Part shown: positions 34,736 to 43,696 of the stretch, in pieces
How the letters are laid out: each line of letters opens with the position of its first letter
How positions within the stretch are numbered: the stretch's first letter is position 1
From: Methanoculleus frigidifontis
GTDB taxonomy: Archaea > Halobacteriota > Methanomicrobia > Methanomicrobiales > Methanoculleaceae
NCBI RefSeq assembly: GCF_030464345.1
Contig: NZ_VCYH01000002.1
Location: 1 to 64,000 of the forward strand
DNA: 64,000 nucleotides
Direction: 5' to 3'
Translations under genes and position numbers: made by a program
The notes under the pieces: generated by a model
Told to the model about the DNA's origin: nothing
What the model saw: only the letters and a program-made list of their open reading frames with translations
The model's database searches: none

Positions 34736-35251
34736 CTACCGGTACTCCGCAAGGATCGTCCGTGCAATCTCCAGGAGTCTGTCGAACCCTTCAGGGGTTG
34801 CCGCGCCCTTCTCCGCCCATCGGATCACCCCTTCTCCGTCGACGAGGTAGAGATAGGCAAGCGATATGTCGTCGAGCCCGAGCTGCCCGGCGTATTCGTC
34901 CAGATCTCCGGCATACGTCAGCACCCGACCGTGCCTCTCCGGCGGCAGAACGCCGCGAAGAGCTTCATCGACCCGGTCGGCGAGTGATGCCTCCAGCCTC
35001 CCGGCGACGGCGACGACCATGTACGCTTTCACGCGGGGGTTGCCGGCAAAAGCCTTTTCGAACGGTCCTGTCCAGGTCTCCTGGACCGGCTGCACCCACC
35101 GGGGAAAGGCAACAACGATGAACGCGAGGCTTCCCCGGAGATCGTCAGGCAGCGTCACTGCCGTTCCATCGAGCGACGTTGCCGAGAGATGCGGGAACGG
35201 CCGGTTTTCAACCGCGAAGATCGGTTCAGTGGAGCCAGTTCTTCCAGCCAT
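34736..35251 (-). CDS. ATP10-like thioredoxin-fold protein, copy 2
   Basis: The 171-aa product has the same plan as copy 1: RPFPHLSATSLDGTAVTLPD, LAFIVVAFPRWVQPVQETW, then VLTYAGDLDEYAGQLGLDDI and LYLVDGEGVIRWAEKGAATP. The two are clearly tandem duplicates that have diverged. It also lacks CxxC. The start was set at 35251, not at the far upstream in-frame ATG (35323), since a TATA-like GAGTATTTATC lies about 27 bases before it on the minus strand. The divergent neighbour is a P-loop kinase gene. Confidence 0.7.
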   Translation of the reverse strand: MAGRTGSTEPIFAVENRPFPHLSATSLDGTAVTLPDDLRGSLAFIVVAFPRWVQPVQETWTGPFEKAFAGNPRVKAYMVVAVAGRLEASLADRVDEALRGVLPPERHGRVLTYAGDLDEYAGQLGLDDISLAYLYLVDGEGVIRWAEKGAATPEGFDRLLEIARTILAEYR

Positions 35252-35340
35252 GCCCCTGCAGTGGGAGAGGGAGATGATAAATACTCTGCTCAGTCGCCAT
35301 ATGCGAAGGTTCATCTGAACCAAGCGGCATGATCCGATAA

Positions 35341-36255
35341 ATGAACGATCCCGGGCTTTCCATCGGCGAAGGATGGCAGGATCTCGTCACGGTGCTCGCA
35401 TCAGAACCAGCGCCGCAGCGGACATATATCATCGGGGGAACAGACAGCGGCAAGAGCACCCTCTGCCGGTATCTCACCCGGGAACTGAATGCATACGGCA
35501 CCACAGCGTATATCGACTGCGACACGGGACAGTCGGCGATCGGACCGCCGACGACGGTAGGCCTCGCGATCACGGACAGGAATGTGCCCGCCACTTCTCT
35601 CCTCCGCTTTGTCGGCGCCACCTCACCCCGCGGCCATCTGCTCCAGACCCTGACCGGTGCAAAAAGGCTGCTCGAGACGGCGGTTTCGGCAGGCGCATCC
35701 GCCGTCATCCTCGATTCACCGGGCTACATCTCAGGGGATGCGGCCTTTGAGTTCCAGTTCCAGATGATAGACCTTCTGCAGCCGGACCATATCGTCGCCC
35801 TGCAGCGTGGGCGGGAACTTGAGCGGCTGCTCGCCAATTTCCGCCGCCATCCCGGGATCCGGATCCATCGCCTCGGGATCTCGCCGGCGGTCATCACGCG
35901 CCCCCCGGCAGAGCGGCGCCGATACCGCGAAGAAAAGTTCCGCGCCTACTTCGTCGGTGCAGAGGTGCACGAAGTATCGCTCCGCCGTCTCGGTCTGCAC
36001 GGGAGAGTTCCCGACCTTCGAAAACCGGTACAGGTACACCGCCGCCTCGTCGCCCTCTGCGACCGGTGGAACTTTGCCATCGCACTGGGGGTGATCGGAT
36101 CCGCCGATCCCGAAACGCGCCGGATGCAGGTCCTCATGCCGCCTGTCGATCGGAGCAGAGCTGCCTCGATCCAGTTCGGATCACTCTATCTCGACCTCGC
36201 AGCACCGCCGGGCGAGATGGAGTCGTACTCCCCCTTCGAGGCTACCAGGGGATGA
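35341..36255 (+). CDS. Clp1/Grc3-type polynucleotide 5'-kinase-like P-loop protein
   Basis: The 304-aa protein has a Walker A motif, GGTDSGKST (G32-T40), followed by AYIDCDTGQSAIGPPTT and a Walker B-like VILDSPGYIS. This order, with the DCDxGQ(S/P) block, identifies the Clp1/Grc3/Nol9 family, whose archaeal members phosphorylate the 5'-OH of RNA or DNA, useful for tRNA processing and RNA repair. The C-terminal beta domain of about 90 residues fits. The 3' end overlaps the convergent permease gene by 14 bases. It is cytoplasmic. Sequence alone does not show whether RNA or DNA is the substrate. Confidence 0.85.
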   Translation: MNDPGLSIGEGWQDLVTVLASEPAPQRTYIIGGTDSGKSTLCRYLTRELNAYGTTAYIDCDTGQSAIGPPTTVGLAITDRNVPATSLLRFVGATSPRGHLLQTLTGAKRLLETAVSAGASAVILDSPGYISGDAAFEFQFQMIDLLQPDHIVALQRGRELERLLANFRRHPGIRIHRLGISPAVITRPPAERRRYREEKFRAYFVGAEVHEVSLRRLGLHGRVPDLRKPVQVHRRLVALCDRWNFAIALGVIGSADPETRRMQVLMPPVDRSRAASIQFGSLYLDLAAPPGEMESYSPFEATRG

Positions 36256-37492
36256 CCGCCAGAAAGAGCCAGTACACCGCAGCCTGCAGGAGCGTCAGTG
36301 GAATGCCCACTTCCGCAAACTCCCGAAACGTCAATGTCATGCCGTGCCGTTCGGCGTTCTGAATGATGATCACGTTGCTCGCCGCCCCCATGATCAGCAT
36401 GTTCCCCGCAATGGTGCTCCCTGCTGCAAGAGCAGCGAGCTCCCGGGAGGATACACCGATCTGCGTGAGAATCGGGAGATAGAGGGCAACGAACGGGACA
36501 TTCGAGACGAACTGCGAGAGAATAACGCTCGCTGCAAGTATTACGGGGACGGCGGTGAGATCAAATCTCGCATTGTCGATAAGAGGCTGGAAGAAGCCCG
36601 ACTGCCAGACGCTTCCCAGCAGGACGAAGAGGGCGGCAAAGAAGAGCAGTGTGCGCCAGTCGATCGAACGCAGCACGTCTAGCCGTTTTTCACTTCCAAT
36701 GAGCACGGGAAGCGCTGCGATGAGCGCGACGTAGGGGAGGGGAATCGCAATCTGCACCCCGAGCAGCACGGCGACGACCTTGATGCCGATCAGCAGCACG
36801 AGCGTCGTGAGCGAGATGCGTGCGAGAAAGGCAAGCCGGGCGTCCGTAATCTCCTCGCAAAGGTGGACAAGCGGAATTTCGGGGATCTCATGCCGAAACC
36901 TGAGTATGAGAACGGCATATGCCAGCAGCAGGCAGAGGACGGTCGGGACCGCAAGGTAGACAAAGAATGTGACGAACGGATTTTCGAGCCCGCCGTCGAG
37001 GGCGATCAGGAGGTTCTGCGGGTTCCCGATGGGGCTTGCGACACTGCCGGTGGTCACGCCGAATGCCAGCGCGAGCAGCAGAAGTTTCTCCGAGATGCCG
37101 AACCTGGCCGCATAGTAGAGCATCAGCGGCGTTGCAACGATGGCGAGGGTGTCGTTCATCAGGAGCGCAGAGAGGAGGCCTGTTGCGATGATGATCAGAA
37201 GGACCAGCCGCCGGACGGTTGTCGCCCGCCCGAAGATGCGGTATGCGACGTGAAAGAGGTAGCCGCTTCGTGAGAGAGCCTCGCCGATGACGAATGTCCC
37301 GAAGAGAAAGACCAGGAGATCGGTATTGATCGCTGCCAGCGCGTTCTGAGCGGAGATCTGCCCGGTGAGCAGAACGGCAAGGGCTCCTCCCACGACAATC
37401 TGCCATATCTGAAGGCGGACCGCGCCCACCTTCCGGACGGCGATCAGAAAGAGAACCGCAAGAAGAACAGCAAGAGGAACGACCGAGCCCAT
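36242..37492 (-). CDS. ArsB/NhaD/SLC13-type ion permease
   Basis: The 416-aa integral membrane protein has about eleven hydrophobic helices. The two hairpin motifs of the ion-transporter superfamily are visible: SVASPIGNPQNLLIALDGG in the first half and NMLIMGAASNVIIIQNAERH in the second. LLSALLMNDTLAIVATPLML is also typical. Relatives move arsenite, Na+/H+, citrate or other anions; the substrate cannot be set by sequence here. No arsR or arsenate reductase gene is adjacent, which speaks against a dedicated arsenic operon. The start ATG at 37492 is followed by a normal first helix. Confidence 0.85.
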   Translation of the reverse strand: MGSVVPLAVLLAVLFLIAVRKVGAVRLQIWQIVVGGALAVLLTGQISAQNALAAINTDLLVFLFGTFVIGEALSRSGYLFHVAYRIFGRATTVRRLVLLIIIATGLLSALLMNDTLAIVATPLMLYYAARFGISEKLLLLALAFGVTTGSVASPIGNPQNLLIALDGGLENPFVTFFVYLAVPTVLCLLLAYAVLILRFRHEIPEIPLVHLCEEITDARLAFLARISLTTLVLLIGIKVVAVLLGVQIAIPLPYVALIAALPVLIGSEKRLDVLRSIDWRTLLFFAALFVLLGSVWQSGFFQPLIDNARFDLTAVPVILAASVILSQFVSNVPFVALYLPILTQIGVSSRELAALAAGSTIAGNMLIMGAASNVIIIQNAERHGMTLTFREFAEVGIPLTLLQAAVYWLFLAVIPW

Positions 37493-37598
37493 GAAGACGT
37501 ATCACCGGCAGCAGGCGGGCAGCCGCCCGCATCAGTGCTGCTATCAGGTAGACTGCTCCGGAGAAAAAGGAGGAGGGTGCGGGCGGCAGATGGCCGAA

Positions 37599-38606
37599 TC
37601 AGGACTCGTTTCCGATCAGGTGGTTGATGATGTTTTCACAGATGTCGCCGGAGTATTCACCGATCCTCCGGGTGCTGTCGGATATCGAGCCGAGAGGTAT
37701 GGCGGTGACCGCTTCGTACCGCAACGTCCGGCCGCTGATCTTCCGGGACTGTTCCTCAAGGTTGGGGATCAGTGCCAGGATCTCGTTTGCTTTCGCAATA
37801 TCACCGCTGTAAAACGCTTGCATGCTCTTCTGGAAGACATCAAGAGCGTACGTGCTGGCTGCCTCGATCAGGGAGAGCAGCTCATCGTCGACCTCCCTAT
37901 CGGCAAGAAGCAGGGCGTTCTTCGCGACCTGCGTTGCGTGATCCCCGATACGCTCAATGATCCTGCTGATGAGGAAGTAATGGAGCGCTGTGCCAATCGG
38001 GATATTCATCTTCCGCGAAAGCGTCATATCGAGGAGGATGAGCTGGTTCTGGCGCGCTATCAGCCAGTGCAGGCGATCGACCTCATTATCCCTGGCGATC
38101 ACGTCCTCGGCAAGGGGTGAGTCGCGATTCCGCAGAGCCACAATGGCATCCTCCTGCATCGCTCTGACGATGACCGACATCCTGCGGAGGGTGTTGGCAA
38201 ACGGCATCTCCGAGGGATTGAGGAGATCTTTTATGGTGATCGAATCGTCCGTCTCATTCACCACTTCCTGACCGACCGCCATCTGCGTAAAGTCACGCAC
38301 GAGCTTGCGGATCAATGGCGGGAGACGGCCTTTCGACGTAATCCGGATCGAGGTGTAGCCGGCGATATACGCACCCACGAGATACCGAAGCAGAAATGCA
38401 GGATCCGTCCCTGCATTCGCCTCAAACTCTTTGACGCGCTGGACCTGCTCGCCGCGGATCTTGGGCGTGATCAGGAGCGAACCGTCCGGCTGGGTAATCA
38501 GGCCGACCGGGTCGTTCTTCTGAATACTTGCAGCTTTAACCCACGTTTTCGGGAGAGAGACAATATATGAGGAGCCACCGGTGATCTGAACTTTCCTGAT
38601 TTCCAT
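37599..38606 (-). CDS. AbrB-PhoU fusion regulator, copy 1
   Basis: The 335-aa protein begins with a SpoVT/AbrB-like DNA-binding domain (MEIRKVQITGGSSYIVSLPK, then PDGSLLITPK). From about residue 115 it contains two PhoU-like three-helix units, seen in LRRMSVIVRAMQEDAIVAL and RIIERIGDHATQVAKNALLL. PhoU proteins bind metal clusters and control the Pst transporter, so this fused form probably senses transporter state and acts directly at promoters. The start was placed at 38606, where the homology begins (AGGAG three bases before); an upstream in-frame ATG at 38687 is unlikely. The gene diverges from the pst operon, sharing its control region. Confidence 0.88.
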   Translation of the reverse strand: MEIRKVQITGGSSYIVSLPKTWVKAASIQKNDPVGLITQPDGSLLITPKIRGEQVQRVKEFEANAGTDPAFLLRYLVGAYIAGYTSIRITSKGRLPPLIRKLVRDFTQMAVGQEVVNETDDSITIKDLLNPSEMPFANTLRRMSVIVRAMQEDAIVALRNRDSPLAEDVIARDNEVDRLHWLIARQNQLILLDMTLSRKMNIPIGTALHYFLISRIIERIGDHATQVAKNALLLADREVDDELLSLIEAASTYALDVFQKSMQAFYSGDIAKANEILALIPNLEEQSRKISGRTLRYEAVTAIPLGSISDSTRRIGEYSGDICENIINHLIGNES

Positions 38607-38860
38607 AGACTCCTGTACGGTGGGTTCAGAGAGGATATATACATTCCGTAGGAGTATATACGGCAATAGCGTATATTGGGGATACATATACCCATATATT
38701 TTCTTTCGAGAACGAATTTACCACTTTCTCCCCTTGTTTTAGCAGGTGAACGATCGTTTATGAACTCTGCCACAGAACTGCGTATGCTCTGGAATATATG
38801 TCTCCTTCCTACCCGCTCCGACAGGCACCATGCTGATGCGGGGAAAGGCGTGTCTGAAGC
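38607..38860. promoter_or_regulatory. Divergent phosphate-control region with repeated GTATATA boxes
   Basis: Between the AbrB-PhoU gene and the pst operon lie several related AT boxes: GATATATACAT at 38634-38644, GTATATACGG at 38654-38663, GCGTATATTG at 38669-38678 and ATACATATACCCATATATT at 38682-38700. The second forms an inverted repeat (CCGTA at 38646-38650, TACGG at 38659-38663). Some of these must be TATA boxes for the two directions; the regular recurrence also suggests binding sites for the AbrB-PhoU protein itself. Which box does what is not decidable by eye. Confidence 0.45.
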
Positions 38861-40915
38861 ATGAACCGGAGGGACGGTGACCGATCCATGCAGAAGAGAC
38901 AGGCCGCAGTACCGAATGGGAACGGGAAGACCCGGACAGGATCGACTATCCCGGAACTCCCCTCCGTCATCGGAGACGGATTCGACGCTCTGCACAATAG
39001 TATTACCGGCAGAAAATACAGGAACCTGCGGGAGAATGGCATGCGCTCCCTCTGGTTCATCACCGCCATCTTCGCGGTTCTCGCCATATTTTTTATCCTC
39101 TTCTTCCTCGTTCTGAACGCGTACCCGATCACCGACAGCGTCAGCATCTATGAGTTCCTTGCCGGAGAGACCTGGAATCCGAGCGGCGCCTCGCCTGCCT
39201 ACGGCGTCTTCACCCTCATCATCGGTACGCTCCTGGTGACCATAGGGGCAATGGCGATTGCCATCCCCCTCGGGATCGGCAGTGCCATCTTCATCGCCGA
39301 ACTCGCGTCCCCGCGGGTGAAAAACATTGCAAAACCCGCGATAGAATTGCTTGCCGCCATCCCCTCCGTCGTGTATGGTTTCTTCGGCCTGATCGTCCTG
39401 ACGAGCTGGCTTCGGGTCACCTGTAACGTTCCTTCCGGCGAGAGCTGGCTTGCAGGATCCATTCTTCTCGGGATCATGGCTCTCCCCACAATCGTCAGCG
39501 TCTCGGAGGATGCGATCGCCGCTGTCCCGCGCGGCTACAAAGAGGGGTCGCTTGCGATGGGAGCGACACACTGGCAGACAATCCAGAGGGTCATCGTTCC
39601 GGCTGCGTTCTCGGGCATCACCGCAGCCGTCATACTCGGGATGGGGAGGGCTATCGGAGAGACGATGGCTGTCATCATGGTGGCCGGAAACGCAGCCATC
39701 ATCCCTGACCCGATCTGGAACGTCCTCTCTCCGGTGCGGACGCTCACCGGCACGCTGGGCATCGAGATGGGTGAAGTGGCTGTCGGGAGCGCTCACTATC
39801 ACGCCCTCTTCGGTGTCGCGGTCGTGCTGCTCGCCATCGCGCTCATCGTCAACCTGGGTGCACGGGTCATCCTCAAAAAGATCCAGGAGAAGCAGACAGC
39901 AACAGGAACGAGGCGGCAGTGGCTGCGCCCTGCAACAAAAGACGCAATCAGACCGTATGCCTATGCAGGTATGGGGGCCGCTCTTGCCGCCCTTCTGCTC
40001 CTCACTGTCGGCGCGGCAGCAACCGCCACCACCATTGCCATCGTCCTGGCCCTTGCTCTCGTCAAGAGAAAAATATCCGCAAAGACCGGGCAGAAGGTGG
40101 CGTTCGGGCTCGTATACGCCTCAATCACCATGGTCATGATCTTTCTCGGGATCATCCTCTTCGACATCATCACGAACGGCATTCCGGCGCTCAGCTGGGA
40201 GTTTCTGACCGAACCTCCCCGCAACCTCGGCCGGGAGGGAGGGATCGGCCCGGCGATCGTCGGTACGCTCTACCTCGTCGCCGGCGCAATCCTGACAGCG
40301 CTCCCCATCGGCATCGGTGCTGCAATATACCTGAATGAATACACAAAAGGAGGCAGGATCCCCGAACTCATCCGTGCGGGAGCCGATCTTCTGAACGGAA
40401 CGCCTTCAATCGTCTTCGGTCTCTTCGGCTTTGCATTCCTGGTTCTCTACCTCAACTTCGGAGTGTCGCTCCTTGCCGGCATGATAACCCTCGGCCTGAT
40501 GATCCTGCCGACGGTCATCCGTACAACCGAGGAGGCCTTAAAGAGCATCCCGGACTCCCTGCGTGAAGGAAGCTTCGCGCTCGGAGCAACCAAGTGGCAG
40601 ACCATCTGGAGATGCGTGCTCCCGCCGGCGGTGCCCGGCATCCTGACCGGCGCCATCCTGAGTATCGGCCGGGCCGCTGGCGAGACCGCGCCGATCCTCT
40701 TTACAGCGGTCGTTTTCTCAAAACGCTTCCTTCCGACCTCCGTCACCGAACCGGTGATGGCACTCCCCTACCACCTCTTCATCCTCGCAACCAATGTGCC
40801 GGGGGCCAGCCAGAACCAGTACGGAACAGCCCTCGTGCTCCTGCTGCTGGTGATGGGCATCTACCTCATCGCAATCGTCATCAGAAACCACTATCAGAAG
40901 GCCATCACGTGGTGA
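38861..40915 (+). CDS. Phosphate ABC permease, PstC and PstA in one polypeptide
   Basis: The 684-aa protein contains two complete permease halves. The first, about 55-345, is PstC-like, with the EAA-loop segment PRGYKEGSLAMGATHWQTIQ near residue 223. The second, about 360-680, is PstA-like, with PDSLREGSFALGATKWQTIW near 563 and RAAGETAPILFTAVVFSKRF. In most organisms these are two genes; here one open frame covers both, without a stop or frame change. It should form the whole membrane channel for phosphate import, driven by PstB. The start codon is uncertain (ATG 38861 or 38888). PstB follows after three bases. No substrate-binding PstS gene is next to it. Confidence 0.9.
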   Translation: MNRRDGDRSMQKRQAAVPNGNGKTRTGSTIPELPSVIGDGFDALHNSITGRKYRNLRENGMRSLWFITAIFAVLAIFFILFFLVLNAYPITDSVSIYEFLAGETWNPSGASPAYGVFTLIIGTLLVTIGAMAIAIPLGIGSAIFIAELASPRVKNIAKPAIELLAAIPSVVYGFFGLIVLTSWLRVTCNVPSGESWLAGSILLGIMALPTIVSVSEDAIAAVPRGYKEGSLAMGATHWQTIQRVIVPAAFSGITAAVILGMGRAIGETMAVIMVAGNAAIIPDPIWNVLSPVRTLTGTLGIEMGEVAVGSAHYHALFGVAVVLLAIALIVNLGARVILKKIQEKQTATGTRRQWLRPATKDAIRPYAYAGMGAALAALLLLTVGAAATATTIAIVLALALVKRKISAKTGQKVAFGLVYASITMVMIFLGIILFDIITNGIPALSWEFLTEPPRNLGREGGIGPAIVGTLYLVAGAILTALPIGIGAAIYLNEYTKGGRIPELIRAGADLLNGTPSIVFGLFGFAFLVLYLNFGVSLLAGMITLGLMILPTVIRTTEEALKSIPDSLREGSFALGATKWQTIWRCVLPPAVPGILTGAILSIGRAAGETAPILFTAVVFSKRFLPTSVTEPVMALPYHLFILATNVPGASQNQYGTALVLLLLVMGIYLIAIVIRNHYQKAITW

Positions 40916-40918
40916 ATC

Positions 40919-41683
40919 ATGCAGAACAACGGCAATATCCTCACTACCAGAGACGTAAACCTTCACTACGGTGAAAGTCAGGCGCTCATCGATGTCTCGA
41001 TCAGCATACCCAAAAACAGGGTCACCGCTCTCATCGGCCCATCGGGATGCGGCAAATCAACGCTCCTGCGCTGCTTCAACCGCATGAACGACCTCGTAGC
41101 CAACGCCAGGATCACCGGCGAGATCCTCTTTGAAGGAACGAACATCACCGGCCCGGAGACCGACGTCGTCGAGCTGCGCAAAAAGATCGGGATGGTCTTC
41201 CAGAAACCGAACCCCTTCCCTGCGTCGATCTACGACAACATCGCCTACGGCCCGCGCGTCCACGGAACGAGAGATCGTAAAAAACTTGATGCGATCGTCG
41301 AAGGCAGCCTGAAGAAGGCAGCACTCTGGGATGAGGTCAAAGACCGCCTCCATGAATCGGCCATGGGGCTTTCAGGCGGGCAGCAGCAACGCCTCTGCAT
41401 CGCCAGGACACTTGCCGTCGAACCGGAGATCATCCTCATGGACGAGCCCTGCTCCGCACTCGACCCGATTGCGACCGCGAAGATCGAGGACCTTATCGAC
41501 GAGCTCAAAAAGAACTACACCGTCATCATCGTGACGCACAACATGCAGCAGGCCGCCCGTGTCAGCGACTATACCGGTTTCATGTACCTCGGAAAGATGA
41601 TCGAGTTCGGCGAGACCGTTCAGATATTTGAGTCACCGCAGGAAGAGATGACGAACAACTATATCACAGGACGCTTTGGGTAG
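40919..41683 (+). CDS. pstB: Phosphate ABC transporter ATPase PstB
   Basis: The 254-aa protein is a standard PstB: Walker [10 protein letters not shown], the Q-loop in [15 protein letters not shown] (the NPFP segment is characteristic of PstB), the signature [15 protein letters not shown], Walker [11 protein letters not shown] and the switch His in [10 protein letters not shown]. It hydrolyses ATP on the cytoplasmic side to drive phosphate uptake through the fused permease. The start ATG lies three bases after the permease stop, and the 3' end is followed within ten bases by phoU, so the three genes form one operon. Confidence 0.96.
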   Translation: MQNNGNILTTRDVNLHYGESQALIDVSISIPKNRVTALIGPSGCGKSTLLRCFNRMNDLVANARITGEILFEGTNITGPETDVVELRKKIGMVFQKPNPFPASIYDNIAYGPRVHGTRDRKKLDAIVEGSLKKAALWDEVKDRLHESAMGLSGGQQQRLCIARTLAVEPEIILMDEPCSALDPIATAKIEDLIDELKKNYTVIIVTHNMQQAARVSDYTGFMYLGKMIEFGETVQIFESPQEEMTNNYITGRFG

Positions 41684-41693
41684 GTGGGAAAAC

Positions 41694-42344
41694 GTGACCG
41701 AAAAATACCGCGACGATCTCAAAGCCCTCAGGACATCGGTTCTCGACCTGGGCACGCTTGCAACGGATATGCTCCATAACGCAATGCTCGCTCTGAAAAA
41801 CCAGGATCCCGACCTGGCGGAGCGGGTACACGCAAAGAAGGCGGAACTTGCAGACAGGAATAATGATATTGAAGAGCAGGCACTCAAGGTTATCGCCCTG
41901 TATCAGCCGATGGCACAGGATCTCCGGGCAATCTCCTGTGCCATCGGCATGAACGACTCGCTCTACCGGATCGGCAGGTTCGGCAAAGACATCGCCAATA
42001 TGGTGGACGGGTTTGCAGGCGCCCCGCATCTCGCCAATATGATGAATCTCCCCCACATGGCGGATCTGGTCTTTTCCATGATCGACGACGCCCTGAAAGC
42101 ATACCGCTACGAGGATATCGCGCCGCTTAAGGATTTCACGGAGCGGGACGACATCGTCGACAACATGCGCTACTCCATCTTCCGCGAGAGCGTCACCTAC
42201 ATGATGGAAGACCCGAGGAGCATCACCCGCTGTATCGACTACGTGATGATAGCGCGGTATCTGGAACGTTCCGGCGACCATGCCTGCGACATGGCCGAAA
42301 AGATCTATTATATGGTCACCGGGGAGCGCCAGGAGATCAAATAA
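41694..42344 (+). CDS. phoU: Phosphate transport regulator PhoU
   Basis: The 216-aa protein has the twofold three-helix PhoU repeat: TEKYRDDLKALRTSVLDLGT at the start, then MAQDLRAISCAIGMNDSLYR and the second-half motif ARYLERSGDHACDMAEKIYY. PhoU dampens Pst uptake and passes the phosphate state to regulators. I set the start at GTG 41694, with AGGTGG six bases upstream; the longer frame would begin at TTG 41676 within the end of pstB. Length is normal. It lacks the AbrB domain of the two fusion regulators nearby. Confidence 0.93.
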   Translation: MTEKYRDDLKALRTSVLDLGTLATDMLHNAMLALKNQDPDLAERVHAKKAELADRNNDIEEQALKVIALYQPMAQDLRAISCAIGMNDSLYRIGRFGKDIANMVDGFAGAPHLANMMNLPHMADLVFSMIDDALKAYRYEDIAPLKDFTERDDIVDNMRYSIFRESVTYMMEDPRSITRCIDYVMIARYLERSGDHACDMAEKIYYMVTGERQEIK

Positions 42345-42392
42345 CGCTCCCAACCCGACACCCTTTCTTCCTGCTCGCCCATTACCATTCCT

Positions 42393-43382
42393 TCATACGA
42401 GCGGCCCGCCAGGGCCGACGAACAGGGTGACTGCGACCAGAAGACCGATGAGAACAGCGAGTATCATCGCCGATCTGAAGACGTACTTCCCGGCCGCAAT
42501 CTGATCCCGCGACTCTCGCGGCCCGATCTTCAGCACCAGGACGGCAAGGAGCGCCCCGGCGATCAGACCGACGATCTCGTCGACGACCAGAACGGCGGAG
42601 GAGAGGAGGCTGACCGGCTGAAGCACCAGAACGATACCGCTGACCACCACCGGCGGAAGCAGGGCGGCCGCAATGGCCACACCGGCTATGACCTCGGGCG
42701 TCTCCAGGGTGTACGCCAGCACGGCAGCGAATCCGAGCAGCACCGCCATGATGATATAGATCGGATTTGTGACGATACGGCCGGTGATCTCCTCAGTGAT
42801 GGGAAGCGGTATGAACGGATTGATGACGAAGGTGGCGATAGCCGAAAGGAGAAAAACGGCTCCAAGCAACGCCAGAAGGACACCGACGCTCCGCAGAGCG
42901 TCCCCCGGTTTGCCGAGGGCTATGTTGACGGAAAAACTGTAGATCGGCCCGATGATCGGCGAGAGAAGCATCGCACCGATGATGATGACCGAGTTGTTCA
43001 GGAAGAGCCCGAACAGGGCAACGAGCCCGGCGATGGACGTCAGTGAGACTTTTTCAAGGTCGAGCTCCGTATACGGTTTCACCGAATTCAGGAGCTTCTC
43101 GACCGGCGCGTTCTCCTCCTTCTCTTCTGCCTTCTTCTCGGCACGCTGCAGGTACGTCGATACCACAAACTCGGGGCGTGAGACCTCGATCATGTTCTCA
43201 TTATACCGGAGATCGAGAGCATCGCGGATCTTCTCAACGAGGTCATTGACATCCTCGTCGGGGGCGAAGAGGATGAACTCGTTGACGTCACCTACGTGGT
43301 CGGTGACGTAGTACAGCCCCTCGAGGGTATTCACAAGGGCATCGTAGTCTTCGTCCCTCACATGAACAAGGATCTTTTTCAT
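42393..43382 (-). CDS. DUF389 / TIGR00341 membrane protein
   Basis: The 329-aa protein has a soluble N-terminal region of about 100 residues (ILVHVRDEDYDALVNTLEGL) with an ACT-like alternation of strands and helices, then six or seven helices. IIIGAMLLSPIIGPIYSFSV is the signature of the DUF389 family, which occurs in many archaea and bacteria with no proven function. It was predicted to be a transporter or channel. It is convergent with the pst operon, ending about 50 bases from phoU. Confidence 0.9.
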   Translation of the reverse strand: MKKILVHVRDEDYDALVNTLEGLYYVTDHVGDVNEFILFAPDEDVNDLVEKIRDALDLRYNENMIEVSRPEFVVSTYLQRAEKKAEEKEENAPVEKLLNSVKPYTELDLEKVSLTSIAGLVALFGLFLNNSVIIIGAMLLSPIIGPIYSFSVNIALGKPGDALRSVGVLLALLGAVFLLSAIATFVINPFIPLPITEEITGRIVTNPIYIIMAVLLGFAAVLAYTLETPEVIAGVAIAAALLPPVVVSGIVLVLQPVSLLSSAVLVVDEIVGLIAGALLAVLVLKIGPRESRDQIAAGKYVFRSAMILAVLIGLLVAVTLFVGPGGPLV

Positions 43383-43495
43383 GCTGCCGGCAGTGTATCA
43401 CAGGCTGATAGAGCATAATGCTTTTGGCGAAAGCAACGGTGACGGCACACCTTTGAAAAGAGCATACACGAACAATCGCCCCCCTAACCCGGGAG

Positions 43496-43686
43496 CTACA
43501 GCGGCAATCGCGTGGGGGAGGGCGTGCCGGGACTCGGACAGCGGACAAAGGGTGCGCCATCCGGACAGAGCAGCGTATCCGTGACGAACGCAAAGTCGAT
43601 CACGACCGCGTGAGTTCGGTCGGACTCTTCCACAGTGATCTTCAGTTCCGCGCTGCAGCACTACCGGAACGCCAGCCGTCGGGCAT
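43496..43686 (-). pseudogene. Possible frameshifted small gene
   Basis: A minus-strand ATG at 43686 opens MPDGWRSGSAAARN and then stops, but the frame one base away continues with AELKITVEESDRTHAVVIDF and ends at 43496 as FVTDTLLCPDGAPFVRC plus a short tail. The second part has a protein-like strand pattern and codon use. One inserted base around 43650 would explain the break. It may be a decayed or mis-sequenced gene of about 63 codons. The rest of 43383-43696 shows nothing. Confidence 0.3.
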
Positions 43687-43696
43687 CTGCAGGAGG

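Noticed and set aside
38498-39802. 434-codon minus-strand frame across the pst promoter
   Set aside because: It overlaps both the AbrB-PhoU start and the permease gene, and its composition is a shadow of them.
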